DNA from: Gracilaria gracilis
Taxonomy: Eukaryota; Rhodophyta; Florideophyceae; Gracilariales; Gracilariaceae
Direction of reading: 5' to 3'
NCBI GenBank assembly: GCA_030374805.1
Contig: JARGSG010000032.1
Span: 496,001 to 560,000, forward strand
DNA length: 64,000 nt
Below the pieces are notes generated by a model, which was given only the letters and a program-made list of their open reading frames with translations, was not told the origin of the DNA and did no database searches. Both the position numbers and the translations under genes were made by a program. Of this stretch, positions 1-11,264 are shown one piece after another (the first letter of the stretch is position 1; each line of letters begins with the position of its first letter).

Positions 1-442
1 GGGTCCTGTACGCGCACACATGCGCCCGACAATCGCTGCCGGAGGAGTCAAAGCCACTCCGGTGGGGGATAACGCATACCCGATGAGGAATTCTATTACC
101 GACACAATAACCAACGATTGGAGAACCAGCGAGTGGGGAAGGAATGACGCGGCGACCATAACTGGAGTGACACGTTGCACCAGTCCTATTGAGGTCATCG
201 TCATGGCATTCTGTGCCGCCTCTTTCTTCTCTTCCCTGCAACGGGTGTCGTGGCGCCCGTGCTGTTGGGAGTGTTAGTTTTCAACGGTCGAGACGAACGC
301 CCTGTCCGTTTCCAAGCGCGACAGTTTGCGCTACTCGAATCCAGTTAGGGTGCTTTTCTGCATTCACGGAACTCTGCAGTATGGCTGAAGAGGTGTCGTC
401 GTCCAAATCGGTTTTGAATGGCAAAACGCGGTCGTAGTCCGT

Positions 443-1375
443 GTGGAGTGCATGTTGGGCGCTATTGCCTTTCAGCCTCCGTACGACCAGATGAACTGGA
501 TCTGCGATCGGGAATATTGGGAGGAGTTCGTTGCCGATGAATCCCGTATTAGGGACACGGATAAGTACCTATTCGGGTGGCATAACCAGGAATACTTTGA
601 TATGCCTCTGGCGTCTCGTAAGCAGCACTACATCCCAATTGGGTCTTCAATCGTGGAGATGATGTCCGTGTCCCGCCACTTAGGTATTCCAATGCCATCC
701 GTCTCGGCGTATTACTCGAACCTGATGTTAGGCCTTAGAAATGCGTTCACCAATGCCATATGGCAGGTGTTTTTCGTCGAGTGGGTGCTATTTGCCTTCC
801 TGGGATGGCTGTATGCAGCCCGTTACGGGGTTCCCATTCGCACGAAGTTCCGTGACTGGCGCCTATACCACGACGACAGCCTACCATCCCCGAAGGGTCG
901 CTTGTTTCCGCTGCCTGCCGTTGTGGTTCGCTACGTCCGCGTTTTAGGGATTGACAACGTCCTTCGAGGGTGCCAATACAGCTTCGCCGATGTTTGATCG
1001 CTGTTGTCGGATGTTACTCGCATCGATTGGTCCCAGACACCAGGGTTTCTGTGGTAAAATTATGGGTCCGACACCTACTACGACATTCCACGACACCCTG
1101 CGGGACACGACTATGAAAAGGCGTACGAATCTATGCCGCCATTTCTACCCGTTGGGGAAAGAATGCCAAACTCTGATGCTCAGGAGTTCGGCAAGTACTG
1201 GCCCTAAGGGGTTGGTTTCGTTCCGTCCTGTTTACAGGATCCCATTGCGCCTCCGCCTGGTCTGGCACCACCCTCTAATCCGGGCCCTTCGCCTGGGTTC
1301 GATGCCGATGACGAAGATGAGGAGAAGTCTTCTCTTCCCCCTATGAACATCGCAATTGTCCCAAACATTTCGTAA
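443..1375 (+). pseudogene. Unrecognised reading frame with three internal stops
   Basis: One frame stays coding-like from about 443 (first ATG at 452) to a TAA at 1373-1375. It is broken by TGA at 995-997, TAA at 1055-1057 and TAA at 1205-1207, and I see no frameshift. The first 184 codons are rich in Trp, Tyr and Arg and hold one hydrophobic stretch near residues 106-126 (VFFVEWVLFAFLGW) that could be a membrane segment or a buried helix. The last part is proline-rich and then acidic (DADDEDEEK). I recognise no family. A gag-like protein of a plus-strand retroelement or a decayed host gene are both possible. Confidence 0.35.
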
Positions 1376-1585
1376 ATGTGGACAAAAATAGTACGCAAGT
1401 CTGCAAAATCATTCCAAACTGGGTGGAAAATGTTGTTGGCGTCAGAATATCACTCTCACTCAGAACCTTAATGCCTACATTGTGCCCTTATTTCGGACAA
1501 ATTTCGGCCATATAATTTTGCCCATGACCGCCGTCTTTTTACCTGAAAAGCACTTCTAGCCAATCTTGAACCTAAATGTACCACT

Positions 1586-2560
1586 ATGGTCCTACTTTGG
1601 GCCATACTTAGGACAAATTCGAGGTTCATAGGGTTCCTGTGGCCTCATCTAGTGCGGCTCCCAATGTGGCGATCCCGTCGGGTGATCAAGGGGATCCAGT
1701 TATTACCAGTGGGGCTCGTACTTCTATTGGCACTGTCGCTGAACCTGTCTTTTCCACTGCCTCACTTGTTTCCACCGTGGGTCAAGGCCCCTGCACCGTC
1801 GTGGGTGGGCCAAGCATGGTCATTGCTCCCACTGGGTCTTCGGTCTCTACTTCTTTGCAGGTCGGGCCCTCCTGGTATCGGAGTGGGTCCCGGAGGAAAG
1901 TAAAGTCCCGAAGTGGGAGCCACTTTGGGCGCCCTTGGGTCGAAATGCCAGCGCATGGACGTACCGGCTCCAACATCTCTTTTGAGTGCGCTTACCGGGG
2001 CCCACTCTTGGGTTCGCGACGATTCCTTCCTACGGGTGGTATCCTAGAGGGTCATTGGCATGCGTCAAGCCCTTGCTACCATCGTGGTCAAGTACAGTGG
2101 CATACTGGCGTCGGAGGTATTGGCCGAGGTGACTGCCCGTTTCGGAATCGAAGACTTCCTGGAGGGACATGTGTTCGCCACAGCACGCGACGAACCCGTG
2201 CGGGGTACCGGCATGAGGACCCAAACGTCCGTGATCGTTCATCGCGCCGCTGACTTCTTGGATTTCCTGGCATTCTGCGGCGCTCGTCCCGAAGAGCCTG
2301 CGACGGAGAGTGGGCAGCGCCCCGCTGAAATGGCTCATATTGAGGTGGCCGTTACCCCGAGGGAGGAAGTGGAGCAGAACGTGCCAGAGGTAGGAGGTGC
2401 AGCTGGTGCTGATCCCGATGCGGGTGACTCTAATAGCGATTGTGAAGCCCAAGGGGGCGACGGTGTTCCTCTACTCGGTGGAGGCTCAGCTTTCCTTAGG
2501 CTTGGTTCCCCTGTGAGTGGGGAAGCTGAGTTTGGCGACGCGACCTCCGCGGTTCGCTGA
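1586..2560 (+). pseudogene. Unrecognised Ser/Thr/Pro-rich coding-like region
   Basis: Two overlapping frames look coding-like. The frame from 1639 is rich in Ser, Thr, Gly and Pro for its first 75 codons. The frame that contains 2060-2560 gives a 166-residue stretch with alternating Glu and Ala, then an acidic tail, and ends at 2560. Upstream in that same frame there are stops at 1901-1903 and 2045-2047. This fits a low-complexity protein that has picked up a frameshift and stops. No conserved motif is visible. The composition resembles the gag end of a retroelement, but no pol follows on this strand, so the function is unknown. Confidence 0.25.
1596..1634 (+). repeat. Dispersed ~40-bp repeat, copy 1
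   Basis: GGCCATA followed by TAGG, AAAT and GTTCATAGGGT at the same spacing as copies at 31244, 37153 and 51464. It lies in AT-rich non-coding DNA. Confidence 0.5.
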
Positions 2561-2569
2561 TGTCGCCGT

Positions 2570-3350
2570 ACCCAAAATTGGAGCGCGTAGTTCCCTCCTC
2601 TACGGTCATTCGGCTTCAAAAAAGCCTCTTGGTCGTCAAACCCAACATGGAGGTGGATTCCTTACGCGCCGTTCGTCCAGATTTGCACGCTTCGTGCGGA
2701 ATCGATTTATTGCTTGCATGCGCCACGCAACAGCAATGGGCCGCGTGAAAGCAATGCAAATAAATGCCCTCTGGAGTCGCATGCGCGAAATAAATTCGTA
2801 CGAAAATTACCGGCCCGGGAGGTATCAAAAAGGCCTATTTCTTGTTTGCCCTGTAACTCTGAAATTCGGGCGTTTCAGCGGTTTGCATACCCCGTTTTGT
2901 GCTCCTTGCAACGCCGTAATACTTAAAATTTTTTAGCATTGCCGCGCATCCCTCTACGGGCATTACTGGCAACTCAATCGGTTACCAAGTGGCCGCGCGC
3001 CAAGTGGCGATGTACTGTACTACTGTATTGCATGGGCTGACGATGTGGCACATGCCACGTGCGTGTCCCGACGGGTCATTTCTGTGCTGCGCGGTGCGCA
3101 TTGCGCGCGGTGCGCACCACGCGCGCCGTGCGCGCTTGCGCCCGTGAGCGGCGCGGCGTTCTCTAAAGATGAACGCGCGGTCCCACGTGGGTAATACGAA
3201 ACTATAGAAGACGGTCGCACATATCCCTCGCCTTCTTAGGCCGAGCTTTGTTCTCAACGGTCCGCATAATATGGATACATTGGGCCGCAGAAAACTAGCC
3301 GGGTAATCATCGAAAATTATCCCGGTAAGGGTTGTGCTCAACTGCGATTT
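2570..3350. other. Intergenic; CpG-rich alternating tract at 3085-3165
   Basis: No gene seen. The stretch 3085-3165 is dominated by GCGC/GTGC/CGCG steps of alternating purine and pyrimidine, unlike the AT-rich flank around 2925-2940. Confidence 0.5.
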
Positions 3351-6300
3351 TTAGAGCGGTGGTCGTTGCGTTGAGTGCATGAAGGATATCCGCACTTCAA
3401 AATTGTGCGGGACGGATTCCATTGGCTCCCATGTGTCCTGTGAGGGTGGGCAATTATACCAACAGACCTTCACGACAGGAGTGCCGTCGTCTGCGATACC
3501 CTCGCCGAAGACTTTTTCGACGACCCATTCTCGGGACTCGGTGGCCTCCACCATAAGCTCGGTGGGATGGGCTTCGTCCGAGACCTCATCCGAGACCGGT
3601 TGGGCATCAGGGTCGACCGAGACCTGCTTAGGCGCCGCCCTGAGGCAAGGCGGCTCTTGGGGGCTTGTGCGTCCTGTACGGGTTCAGGAGTTGGGGGTTC
3701 ATTCGGAGGGTGGTCGGCGCCATCCCGAAGGGTTTGTGGATCTGTATCACGAATCCCTTTGGTGAACCAGCCGATAGAGACCGTGTCGTGAACGATGCCG
3801 TCCAATACGGTCACAGTAGTTTCTGTAACTTTGACAACCTGGAAGGGACCGGTGGTGCGCCGTAAAAGCTTTCGGGCAATGACTTCATCTTCTACCGTTT
3901 CGGTCAATTTCCGTGGCTGCTTGTCAAGGAAGACGTAGTCCTCCGGGGAAATAGGGACCGTTGCCCTTATACGGGAGTCAAAGTGAGCCTTGTACCGTTG
4001 TTGGGCTCCGTCAATCTTGGTTTTAGCCTAAGAAAGGAGGAACGGAATACGGGAGCGTGTGAGACGTTTCACTGCTACCGAATCTGGGTCCACAGACCCA
4101 GCAGGGAACAAGGGCGATGTCGGCGCGTTGAAGACTATGCCGGGAGGGCGACGCGTCAGAACCAAGTCAAAGGGCGTGGTTCCTGTTGTGCGATGGACTT
4201 GGGTAATGTATGCAAAAACCAACGGTTGGACCAGCTCGTCCCAGTCGTGCTGGTTCTGGAACAAGTAATGTCTGAGAGGAGCCACGAGAGTCCGGTTAAA
4301 CCTTTCCGCCTGCCTGTTCGTTTGGGGATGACACGCTGTCGTTAATAGATGGCGTATACCCAGGTCCCCACAAAGGGCTTCGAAGAACTTGGCAACAAAC
4401 TGGGGACCATTATCCGTCAGTAGGAATTGCGGTGCTTCACACGAGAAGATCCCTATGAAGGCCAGCCAAATGTTGGTCACCTGACTGACTCTGAGGGGTA
4501 TTGCCCCTGCAAATTTAGAGAAGCGGTCTGTAATAACCAGTGTGAACCGGTTGCGATGTTTGGTCTTGGAAAGTGGGCCCAGAATGTCAATGGATACAAA
4601 TTACAGTGGACGGGCTGCAGGAAACCACTTCCGGAATTTCAGGTGCTTGTGCAGTGTCTCTCTGATGGCTGCACAGGAGCGACAGTCCTTGACGGTCTCG
4701 TAAGCTTCATTGGTCATAAATGTCCAATAGAAGTCCCGACCTAGGGTCGCGTAAATTCTTCTCCAACCAGGATGTCCCGCTAAGCAAGGGTAGTGGAATA
4801 AGAGGAGAACGCAGTCTCGTAGAGTGCACGGTACCAATCGCTCTATTGCTCCGTCCGGTGGCGTATTCCTAGCGAAAACATCATGGTGGTCGTACCCGAA
4901 TCGGAACTGTGGTTTCCCCACATCCTCGGCTACTTTCTTGCACCAGAAGTCTTGCGACTGCTCTTCCAGAAAGTCATCGACCGCAATCGGCATAGCTTCC
5001 TTCTGTTCGGGTTCGACAGCTATCACTACTTCCCGTTCTGGGCTTTTCTCTAGTTCTTCCCAATCTAGAAGTACGATTTCATACATGGTACCCCCTTCCC
5101 TCACGGTGGGCACCAGACAATCACATTCCCCAGAGGGTTCTATGGCGAAGCATGGAATGTAGTCCTCAAGAGGTGTCTCTTCCAAACCATCAGTAGCCAT
5201 ACGGAACAGTGCATCTGCCGCTTGGTGTTTGACGCCAGCACCATGCCCAACGTCGTACTCAAACTCTGAGAGACGAAGTCTCCACCGAGCTAGCTCCTCG
5301 CTACAATCGGCCAAATTGGGGATCCATCTAAGTGAGTGATGATCGTTTCTAACCGTGAATCGGTCACCTTTTAGAAATGGCCTTAAGAGGAGCATCGCCA
5401 ACACAACCGCGAGGCACTCCTTCTCTGTTGTGTTATACTTGCGCTCAACCCGTGAAAGGGAACCACTCCAATACCCTAAAGGCTTGTATTATATTCCATC
5501 GGGCTGTTGTTGGAGTAAAGTACGGCCAACCTGGATATCACACGCGTTCGTGTCCAGCATGTATGTACGTCCCGGTACGGGTAAGGCCAAAATGAGTGGA
5601 GAGAATAGTTTATCTCTCAACTCCTGAAAGGCCTCGTACTCTTCGTCACTCAGTACCCCAAAGTTATCGGGTTGTTCCTTCTCGAGTTCCCTATTCAAGG
5701 GTGCAGCAATGCGAGCGAAGTTAGGGACAAATCTTCGAAACACATTGCATAGCCCTGCAAAGGAGCGGATTCCCGTCTGGATCGTGGGCGGTTTGGCCTG
5801 CCTCATGGCTTCGCACGTCTTCTGGGAAACCTGTAGTTTTCCAGGCCTGACTGCGTGTCCAAGATAGTCCACAGAGGCCTGAAAGAAGCAGCATTTCTGG
5901 AGCTTCAAAGTGACTCCAGCGTCCCGTAAAAGGGTTAGCACGTGACGAAGGTGCGGGAAGTGCTCCTCCACCGAGCGAGAGTAGATGGTGACGTCATCCA
6001 GGTACATCAGGGCGTACTGCCACTTGAACTCATTCAGGATGCTATACAGCCACCTGTGAAAGGTAGCGAGCGCGTTTTTCAACACGAAGGGCATTCGCGT
6101 AAAGCGGTACAAACCCATATGAGACGTGAAAATCGACTTGTCAGGATCCTCTTCCGCAATCTCAACCTGCCAATATCCACTATTGGCGTCAAGGTTTGAG
6201 AAGATGGTGGCTTCCCCAAGGGAATCACTACACTCATCCATGCGTGGGATGGGGTATGCGTCCCGAGGGGTCACGGCGTTAAGCCTGCGATAATCAATAC

Positions 6301-6952
6301 GAAACCGCCAGCTGCCGTCCTTCTTCTGGACAAGCACTACAGGGCTTGCCCGTTCGGTCTTTGAAGGTTCAATGACGCCCGAGTCCAACATACGTCGGAC
6401 TTCGAGGCCTTCCTTTTCTCTGGCCTTGTGTCCAGCTCTGTAGGGGGCTTGACGCACTGGTTCTGAAACCGTTTCAAGTTGAATCCTGTGTAAGGCCGCA
6501 TCAATGTGGCCAAGTTGACCCGACCACAAACCTTCAAAGTCCTGTAGAAGGTCGATAATTTGATCCCTATGTAAAGAGAGTTCTTCGCCAATCTGGGCCA
6601 ATTCGCGCCAGTCTTTTTTTTCCTCTGGGCTACTCTCCTGAATTAAATGCTCCGGTTCCTGTTTTTCGCTCGGTCTACCCTCCCCTTCTTTAAGAAGAGG
6701 CTGTCTGGGACCGTCATCAACTATAGTTAGCAAGCGAGGGGCTGGGAGAGCAACGCCAATGACGATATTCCTGGGCATACGAACTTCCCGATGGGAAACG
6801 TTGCTGACAAGTACCCAGATGGGAAGATTAGGAAAGATGTTCATGACACCATTCGCCATGAGGGAAAGATCTCGCGAGACCGTTTTCGGATGGTTCTGTA
6901 GGAATACCAATCCCGGGGTCTCACAGGTAACTAGCACTTCCCGTTGGGTCAT
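3351..6952 (-). pseudogene. gypsy pol polyprotein with three in-frame stops
   Basis: From 6952 down to about 3560 a single frame carries reverse transcriptase (SPVVLVQKKDGSWRF, LDANSGYWQ, active site YLDD near 6005), RNase H (VRNDHHSLRW), the integrase zinc finger (H-x-H then C-x2-C near 4680-4790), the integrase core (TDNGPQF, CHPQTN, ERFNRT) and a C-terminal barrel (TGPFQVVKV). Stops interrupt it at 5489-5491 (TAA), 4601-4603 (TAA) and 4028-4030 (TAG). Beyond that, in another frame, 3351-3554 encodes a chromodomain (VVEKVFGEG, KVCWYNCPPSQDTWEP), so one frameshift separates it from integrase. The chromodomain normally directs insertion to methylated histone H3. The upstream aspartates of the integrase triad are not both clear. 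Not functional. Confidence 0.85.
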
Positions 6953-7290
6953 GGGGGGTATGGAAAGGTAGTGTGGTTGAGCTGCTGCGAGACGTGTTGG
7001 AGATGCTGCAGCTGCTGCGCCATGGACTGGCCGTAGTGGGTAAGAAGCTGCACGGAGAGCGCCGCTGCGGCCACGGCGTTGGGCGAACTGCCAGCGGCGG
7101 CAGTATTTGTTGTTGGTGAGGTGGCGGAGCCAGTCGTCGAAGTGCCCGGGCGCGTTCTCGCAGATGAGCGTGTGTCAGGAGGAGCGCGGAAGTGCGTTTA
7201 AGAGCGGTGGTCGCAGAATAAGCACATGGGGCCGAAGCCGGTCATGTCCATGTCCTTCCAGAACTGGCGCACCAAGGACTGGGTCTGTTT
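6953..7290 (-). pseudogene. gag C-terminal fragment of gypsy element 1
   Basis: Directly upstream of the pol frame, minus-strand translation gives a Cys/His group (CLFCDH near 7215) like a retroelement zinc knuckle, followed by a Thr/Ser/Ala-rich tail and a Gln/His-rich stretch (MAQQLQHLQHVSQQLN). It is broken by stops, and its start cannot be placed. The position just before protease and pol is what makes gag the likely identity. Confidence 0.45.
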
Positions 7291-7378
7291 GTTCGAATGC
7301 TGTCCAATGAAAGCACAATGAGGCCTAATATACTACACGTTTTCATTACACTGCGCCCCAATACCGGTACATTCGCCG

Positions 7379-8245
7379 GTGGACTGGAACCGAATTTGGT
7401 TTGAACCACGTCCCGTTCCCGGGACATGTTACAAGATCGACTACCTCTCTACTTCAGTCGTACACAACGCAGTTTCCCTGAACAATATTTCTCATGCCAT
7501 GGCCTCATTAACCAGTTCCACTGCTTCGTACAAAGAGCTGATGCTCCCGGAACATCCACACTGCCCTTTGAGAAACGTTGTCGTCCCACCTAACGCAAAG
7601 ATACTCGCGTTGCGCAGCGGCTCTCAAGCTCCTGGTACAACTCCGACTGTTGAAATTGTTCATGAGCTCTCTGAGAATACGCGTAATATCGCGAAACTGC
7701 CTTCGAAGGAACTTATCTGCAAGCGTCTATGGCGACAAAACGACAAAAACCGCCTGGCCGAGAACGGGCATCAAAGAAAGATATACAGACTGAAAACACA
7801 GTCCGAAACTGCGGAAGAAAGAACTCGTCGCTGCCAGAGGCGCCGTTATTGGTATGCCAATAGAAAGAAGAAGAATGTTGGAAAACAAAGCGCAGTGAAG
7901 CTCTGTCTTCGATTTCAGATCGCAGTGAGATTGAGAGCTCTTCGTATTGTACCTCAGGTAGTGGTTCTACTGATGAGACTTACAAGCCGCCTTCATCAGT
8001 ATCAGGCACTAGTGAGGAACAAACAGCTCCTAGCGCGTGCAGTTCGGACAATTGATCTAGCTCACAGTCATCTGGATTGGCAGAAAAAGAAATTTCTGTA
8101 CACAATGATCACAGTACCTCCACCGAGCATGACAAGTTCCTGTACGAGATATATGTAGAAACTCGCAAAGTTACTGTCTATCGCCATTTGTTACTACCCA
8201 TTGAGGAAGTTCCCGAATCAAATGTCGAAGTGGTGCACATTGATT
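7379..8245 (+). pseudogene. Unknown repeated protein family, copy 1
   Basis: A frame from 7379 encodes a basic block (CKRLWRQNDKNR, then RKIYRLKT). After a frame change near 7900, a Ser/Glu-rich acidic stretch is followed by a conserved end (FLYEIYVETRKVTVYRHLLLP) that stops near 8245. The same blocks in the same order occur at 37241-37974 (KRLWRQFSKHR; YIYELHVGERVVRVYNHLL). The shared layout is a basic N-terminal region, an acidic serine-rich linker and a short beta-rich module. I do not recognise the family. Two dispersed decayed copies suggest a mobile-element protein, perhaps the N-terminus of a transposase. An internal TGA near 8056 and a frameshift show decay. Confidence 0.45.
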
Positions 8246-8722
8246 GATGGGAACCATGGCCTCCTGGGGAAAGCACTGCATGTACTTCAGAAAACACTGT
8301 TTGTCGATTGAAGTGCAATCATGATCATATATTTTGATACCGATGACAGTAAGGGCACGATTATTGACTTCCCATAACGCATTTTCTTTCTATTTCTGCG
8401 TCAACTCATTCGAGCGACGTGCTCGTAAGTGAAAAGGTTCCGCACCCTAGTCACCCTCATCTGTAAAGTCTTTGTATGTTGACCTTGCAGAAGAGGCAGG
8501 GTGGTTGCAATGACGTAAGACGTACTTGATTACCTTTAACCCCCGGAACAGGGAAGGCACGCGGAAAGACGGTGCTGTTGGGCAAAGTCGAGAGTTGCTA
8601 TGAGGGAAGTGATTCCAATACAAGTTGGACAGTTGTGATGATTCTTCGGATCTCATGCTTTGCTCTGGAGCGTGCAATATGTTTATATCGGTAGCACTTT
8701 GGGGGCTTAATCCAGCGTTTGT
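8246..8722. other. Intergenic, nothing recognised
   Basis: AT-balanced sequence with no convincing frame; a 76-codon minus-strand frame at 8447-8677 shows no conserved motif. Confidence 0.4.
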
Positions 8723-9763
8723 TTAGTCGATTCTGTGTGGTTTGAAGTGGTGGTTGAACGCTGTTGATTTCTCTCTTGCGTTTCGAATGATTGAAGCAGT
8801 CTTATTGCGAGTGCGCCATAGTCGAGGAGTCGGTCGGAATGAGGGTAGGTGAGTGCGTTTCGGGTTTTCCTGCTGGTTGACTTGAAACTCGTGCGCCCAA
8901 GTCATTCTTGGGGGTGTGCGCTGGTCTTTGCTGACTAAAGCAGAGTTTGTTGTGGTTGAAATAGCACCAGAAGGCACAGAAGAGGAGAGATCGGAATAAT
9001 TCCATGTCGAGGCTACAGATGATGGGACAGACGGAGTACTTGGAAGCAATGGTGTGGACAAGGGTTGGGGTTGTTGAGTAATCGGCTGAGGTTGAGTATG
9101 AGGTTGCCATTGGTGAGGCACAGACAAGGGCTTGGGCAGGCGCACTGACTGCCACTCCTGAGTTACATTAGCAAGGCGGGCTATTTTTGCGTACGAGCGA
9201 CGCAAATTGGAGAGATTTGATATGGAGGGAAGCAAGGAATCGAGATGGGCAGTAGTGACAACATTTGGATTGCTGGCAAGCGCTTGTAGGTGGGCAATGT
9301 CTTTGGCGGCTCGCAATTGCTGTCTCCATGTGTCGAGGACGATATTGCAGAGATCGGCTAGTGGAACGTCGATAAAGTCTGACTTTTTTGGGAGCCTGAG
9401 CTGTACGGTACGAATTTGTATGCTGCGGTCAGCGAAAAGTACGAAAACGTCGGCGCGCGACACTGCGACAACATCGGGCAGAAGCTCGGGCGTGATGGCA
9501 GCGCACACGCCGGTTGCAGGATGCTAGAATTCGGTCTGAAGGAAGCCATGGGCGCCCTTGGCAGCAAGCGAACGGAGGATGCTGTGGGCGTGGGGAAGCA
9601 GTCGGCAAAAAGAGCATAACAGAACGACGAGCTGAAGATTTGGCTTTCGGAAGGCGGGGGCATAGCGGTAGGCTGTGGAGGCGGCCAGGGTGAAAGCGGA
9701 GAGAGAAAGGGGGGATGGGGGTGGCGGTGGCGCGGGAGTGGGGATGGCGGGCTGCGGCTGCAT
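8723..9763 (-). pseudogene. Unrecognised protein gene, one in-frame TAG
   Basis: A single minus-strand frame runs from ATG at 9761-9763 to a stop at 8723, 347 codons, interrupted only by TAG at 9524-9526. The N-terminal part is Pro/Ala/Ser-rich and then hydrophobic (LQLVVLLCSFCRLLPHAHS). The middle (residues ~85-180) looks like a folded helical domain (VPLADLCNIVLDTWRQQLRAAKD, LRRSYAKIARL). The C-terminal part is Gln/Pro/Ser-rich and then basic. I recognise no family. The TAG falls between two stretches that look continuous, so either the gene is inactivated by one point mutation or the codon is part of an unseen intron. The upstream DNA is a strong pyrimidine tract on this strand. Confidence 0.45.
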
Positions 9764-10040
9764 GCCAAGGCGCGGGCAGCGCCGTAGACGTGGGGCGACG
9801 GAGGATGAAGTTTAGAAATGGCGGGGGCGGGGGAAGGGTTTTGGTTTGGGGAGGGGAGGAGGGGGGGGGGAGTGGAAAGGGGGGTTTACGGGGGGTTTTG
9901 CTTGCAAATGGTGGGAATTGCGGGGGAAAGGGACTGGGCGTAGACAAAGAAAAAGGAGGATGTGGTACAGAGTTGTGGTGAGTTGGGGTAACGGGTTATA
10001 AGGTGGGGTGTGTGTGTGAGAGGGGGCGCGGGCAGGGGGG
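9690..10040 (+). repeat. G-rich polypurine low-complexity tract
   Basis: Long runs such as GGGGGAGGGGAGGAGGGG, nearly free of C over about 300 bases, lying upstream of the minus-strand gene at 8723-9763. It could be promoter low-complexity DNA or a G-quadruplex-prone stretch. Confidence 0.7.
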
Positions 10041-10660
10041 GTGAAGTTCCCTACGAGCAAGGTACGGGTACCAAATATGGCCCATAACGGTACTTACTAC
10101 AGGCAGGAAGGAGGCGTGATTTTTAGGCCATTTATGCGCCAAATCATGGCCGAAAACATGCCAACTATTGTAGGCCGGAAAATAGCCAACTACTGTAGGC
10201 CAAAAAGCACCCAAAATCTAATCGTAATCTGGACGATTTTGAGGACCCTTTGCGGGACCAAAAGCGACCGATTTATGTCCAGTGTACTGCCCGAAAAATG
10301 GGACCGGGTTGGTGAAAATATATACCGTGACCTGTCCGCAATACAGAATATAAATACAGCCCAGTAACGGCCCAAACAACGACGGGCAATTTGGACGAAA
10401 CTTAGGCATAAACATGCCAGTATGCACCCGATAAAAGCTTCCCAAAATGTTCATACTGCTATCTGAATCGTGCCAGAACCTAGGCGCAATATGGTCAAAA
10501 GTGAGCCTAAGAAGTAGTCCGGAAACATTCCCAGATTTGTTCCTCATATAAATTAAATTTACACTGCCAAAAGTGTTCAAGATCTGCACGGAAGACGTCC
10601 TATCTAATACGCTTTGAATAGACCCAATAGAGGTCAAATGAAGCTGTAACAAGATCTACG
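10041..10660. repeat. Degenerate AT-rich repeats with a 25-bp tandem duplication
   Basis: No gene. The words GGCC, GCCC and GGCCAT recur at irregular spacing. A near-exact 25-bp unit (GCCAACTATTGTAGGCC) is tandemly repeated at 10160 and 10185. The texture matches other spacers at 1400-1630, 30900-31260 and 37010-37200. Confidence 0.4.
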
Positions 10661-11264
10661 AACCTCGAGCGTTCATTTACTGCGTGCCATCTTCCCCCTC
10701 AGGATCAATAGCAACCGCAGTATCAAAGGAGACAAATGAGTTGTTCGAAAGAAGAGTGTAGGCCCCAGAGAAGACCCCAAAACATGAACGCTGACATAAG
10801 AAGGTATAAATAGCTGCTTCTTAATTCTCATTTGAGCCTCAGTACACGACATTATCGAACTATAAGTGGTCTCCGTAGCCTTCACTGACCAACAACCAGA
10901 TGTGAATAGATCAGAGATCAATAAGCTACAAGCGGTAGAGGAGCGAATAAGAACACCATAGCAATACCAGAAATGAAGAACGGAGAGTGGAGGACAGAAA
11001 AGTACATCACTGTACAAACTGTTCATTTGGGCTGTCGCACCGTGAGAAAGCTCATGCTTACGCGGACCCACGTGGACGTGGACGGCGGAATGCAGACTTT
11101 CCTTTTGCTGAACGTGTATTTTCGCTGGAGCGCTTGGCGGTTCATTTGAACTTCTTCGGATTGGGAGAGATCTCATCGCTCGTCTCAAAAACGGTACCAT
11201 CTTCATATTCCTTGCGTGGGAAACGCTTATTCGTGCGTTTAAGTTTGAAGTCCCTGCCTGTGCG

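Larger units (their letters stand above)
3351..7290 (-). mobile_element. Ty3/gypsy chromovirus remnant (element 1)
   Basis: Reading on the minus strand the order is gag tail, protease linker, reverse transcriptase, RNase H, integrase and chromodomain, which is the standard Ty3/gypsy order with the C-terminal chromodomain of a chromovirus. No long terminal repeats could be found on either side, so the ends given are only the limits of recognisable protein. The two ends share a 13-bp word (AGAGCGGTGGTCG at 3353 and 7201), too short to call an LTR. The element is dead: three stops and at least one frameshift break its polyprotein. Confidence 0.85.

Noticed and set aside
3353..7213. LTRs of gypsy element 1 (shared 13-bp word)
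   Set aside because: The match does not extend beyond 13 bases and lies inside coding remnants at both ends.
9429..9947. 172-codon Pro/Ser-rich minus-strand frame
   Set aside because: It is a reading of the pyrimidine tract and of the gene at 8723-9763 in another phase.
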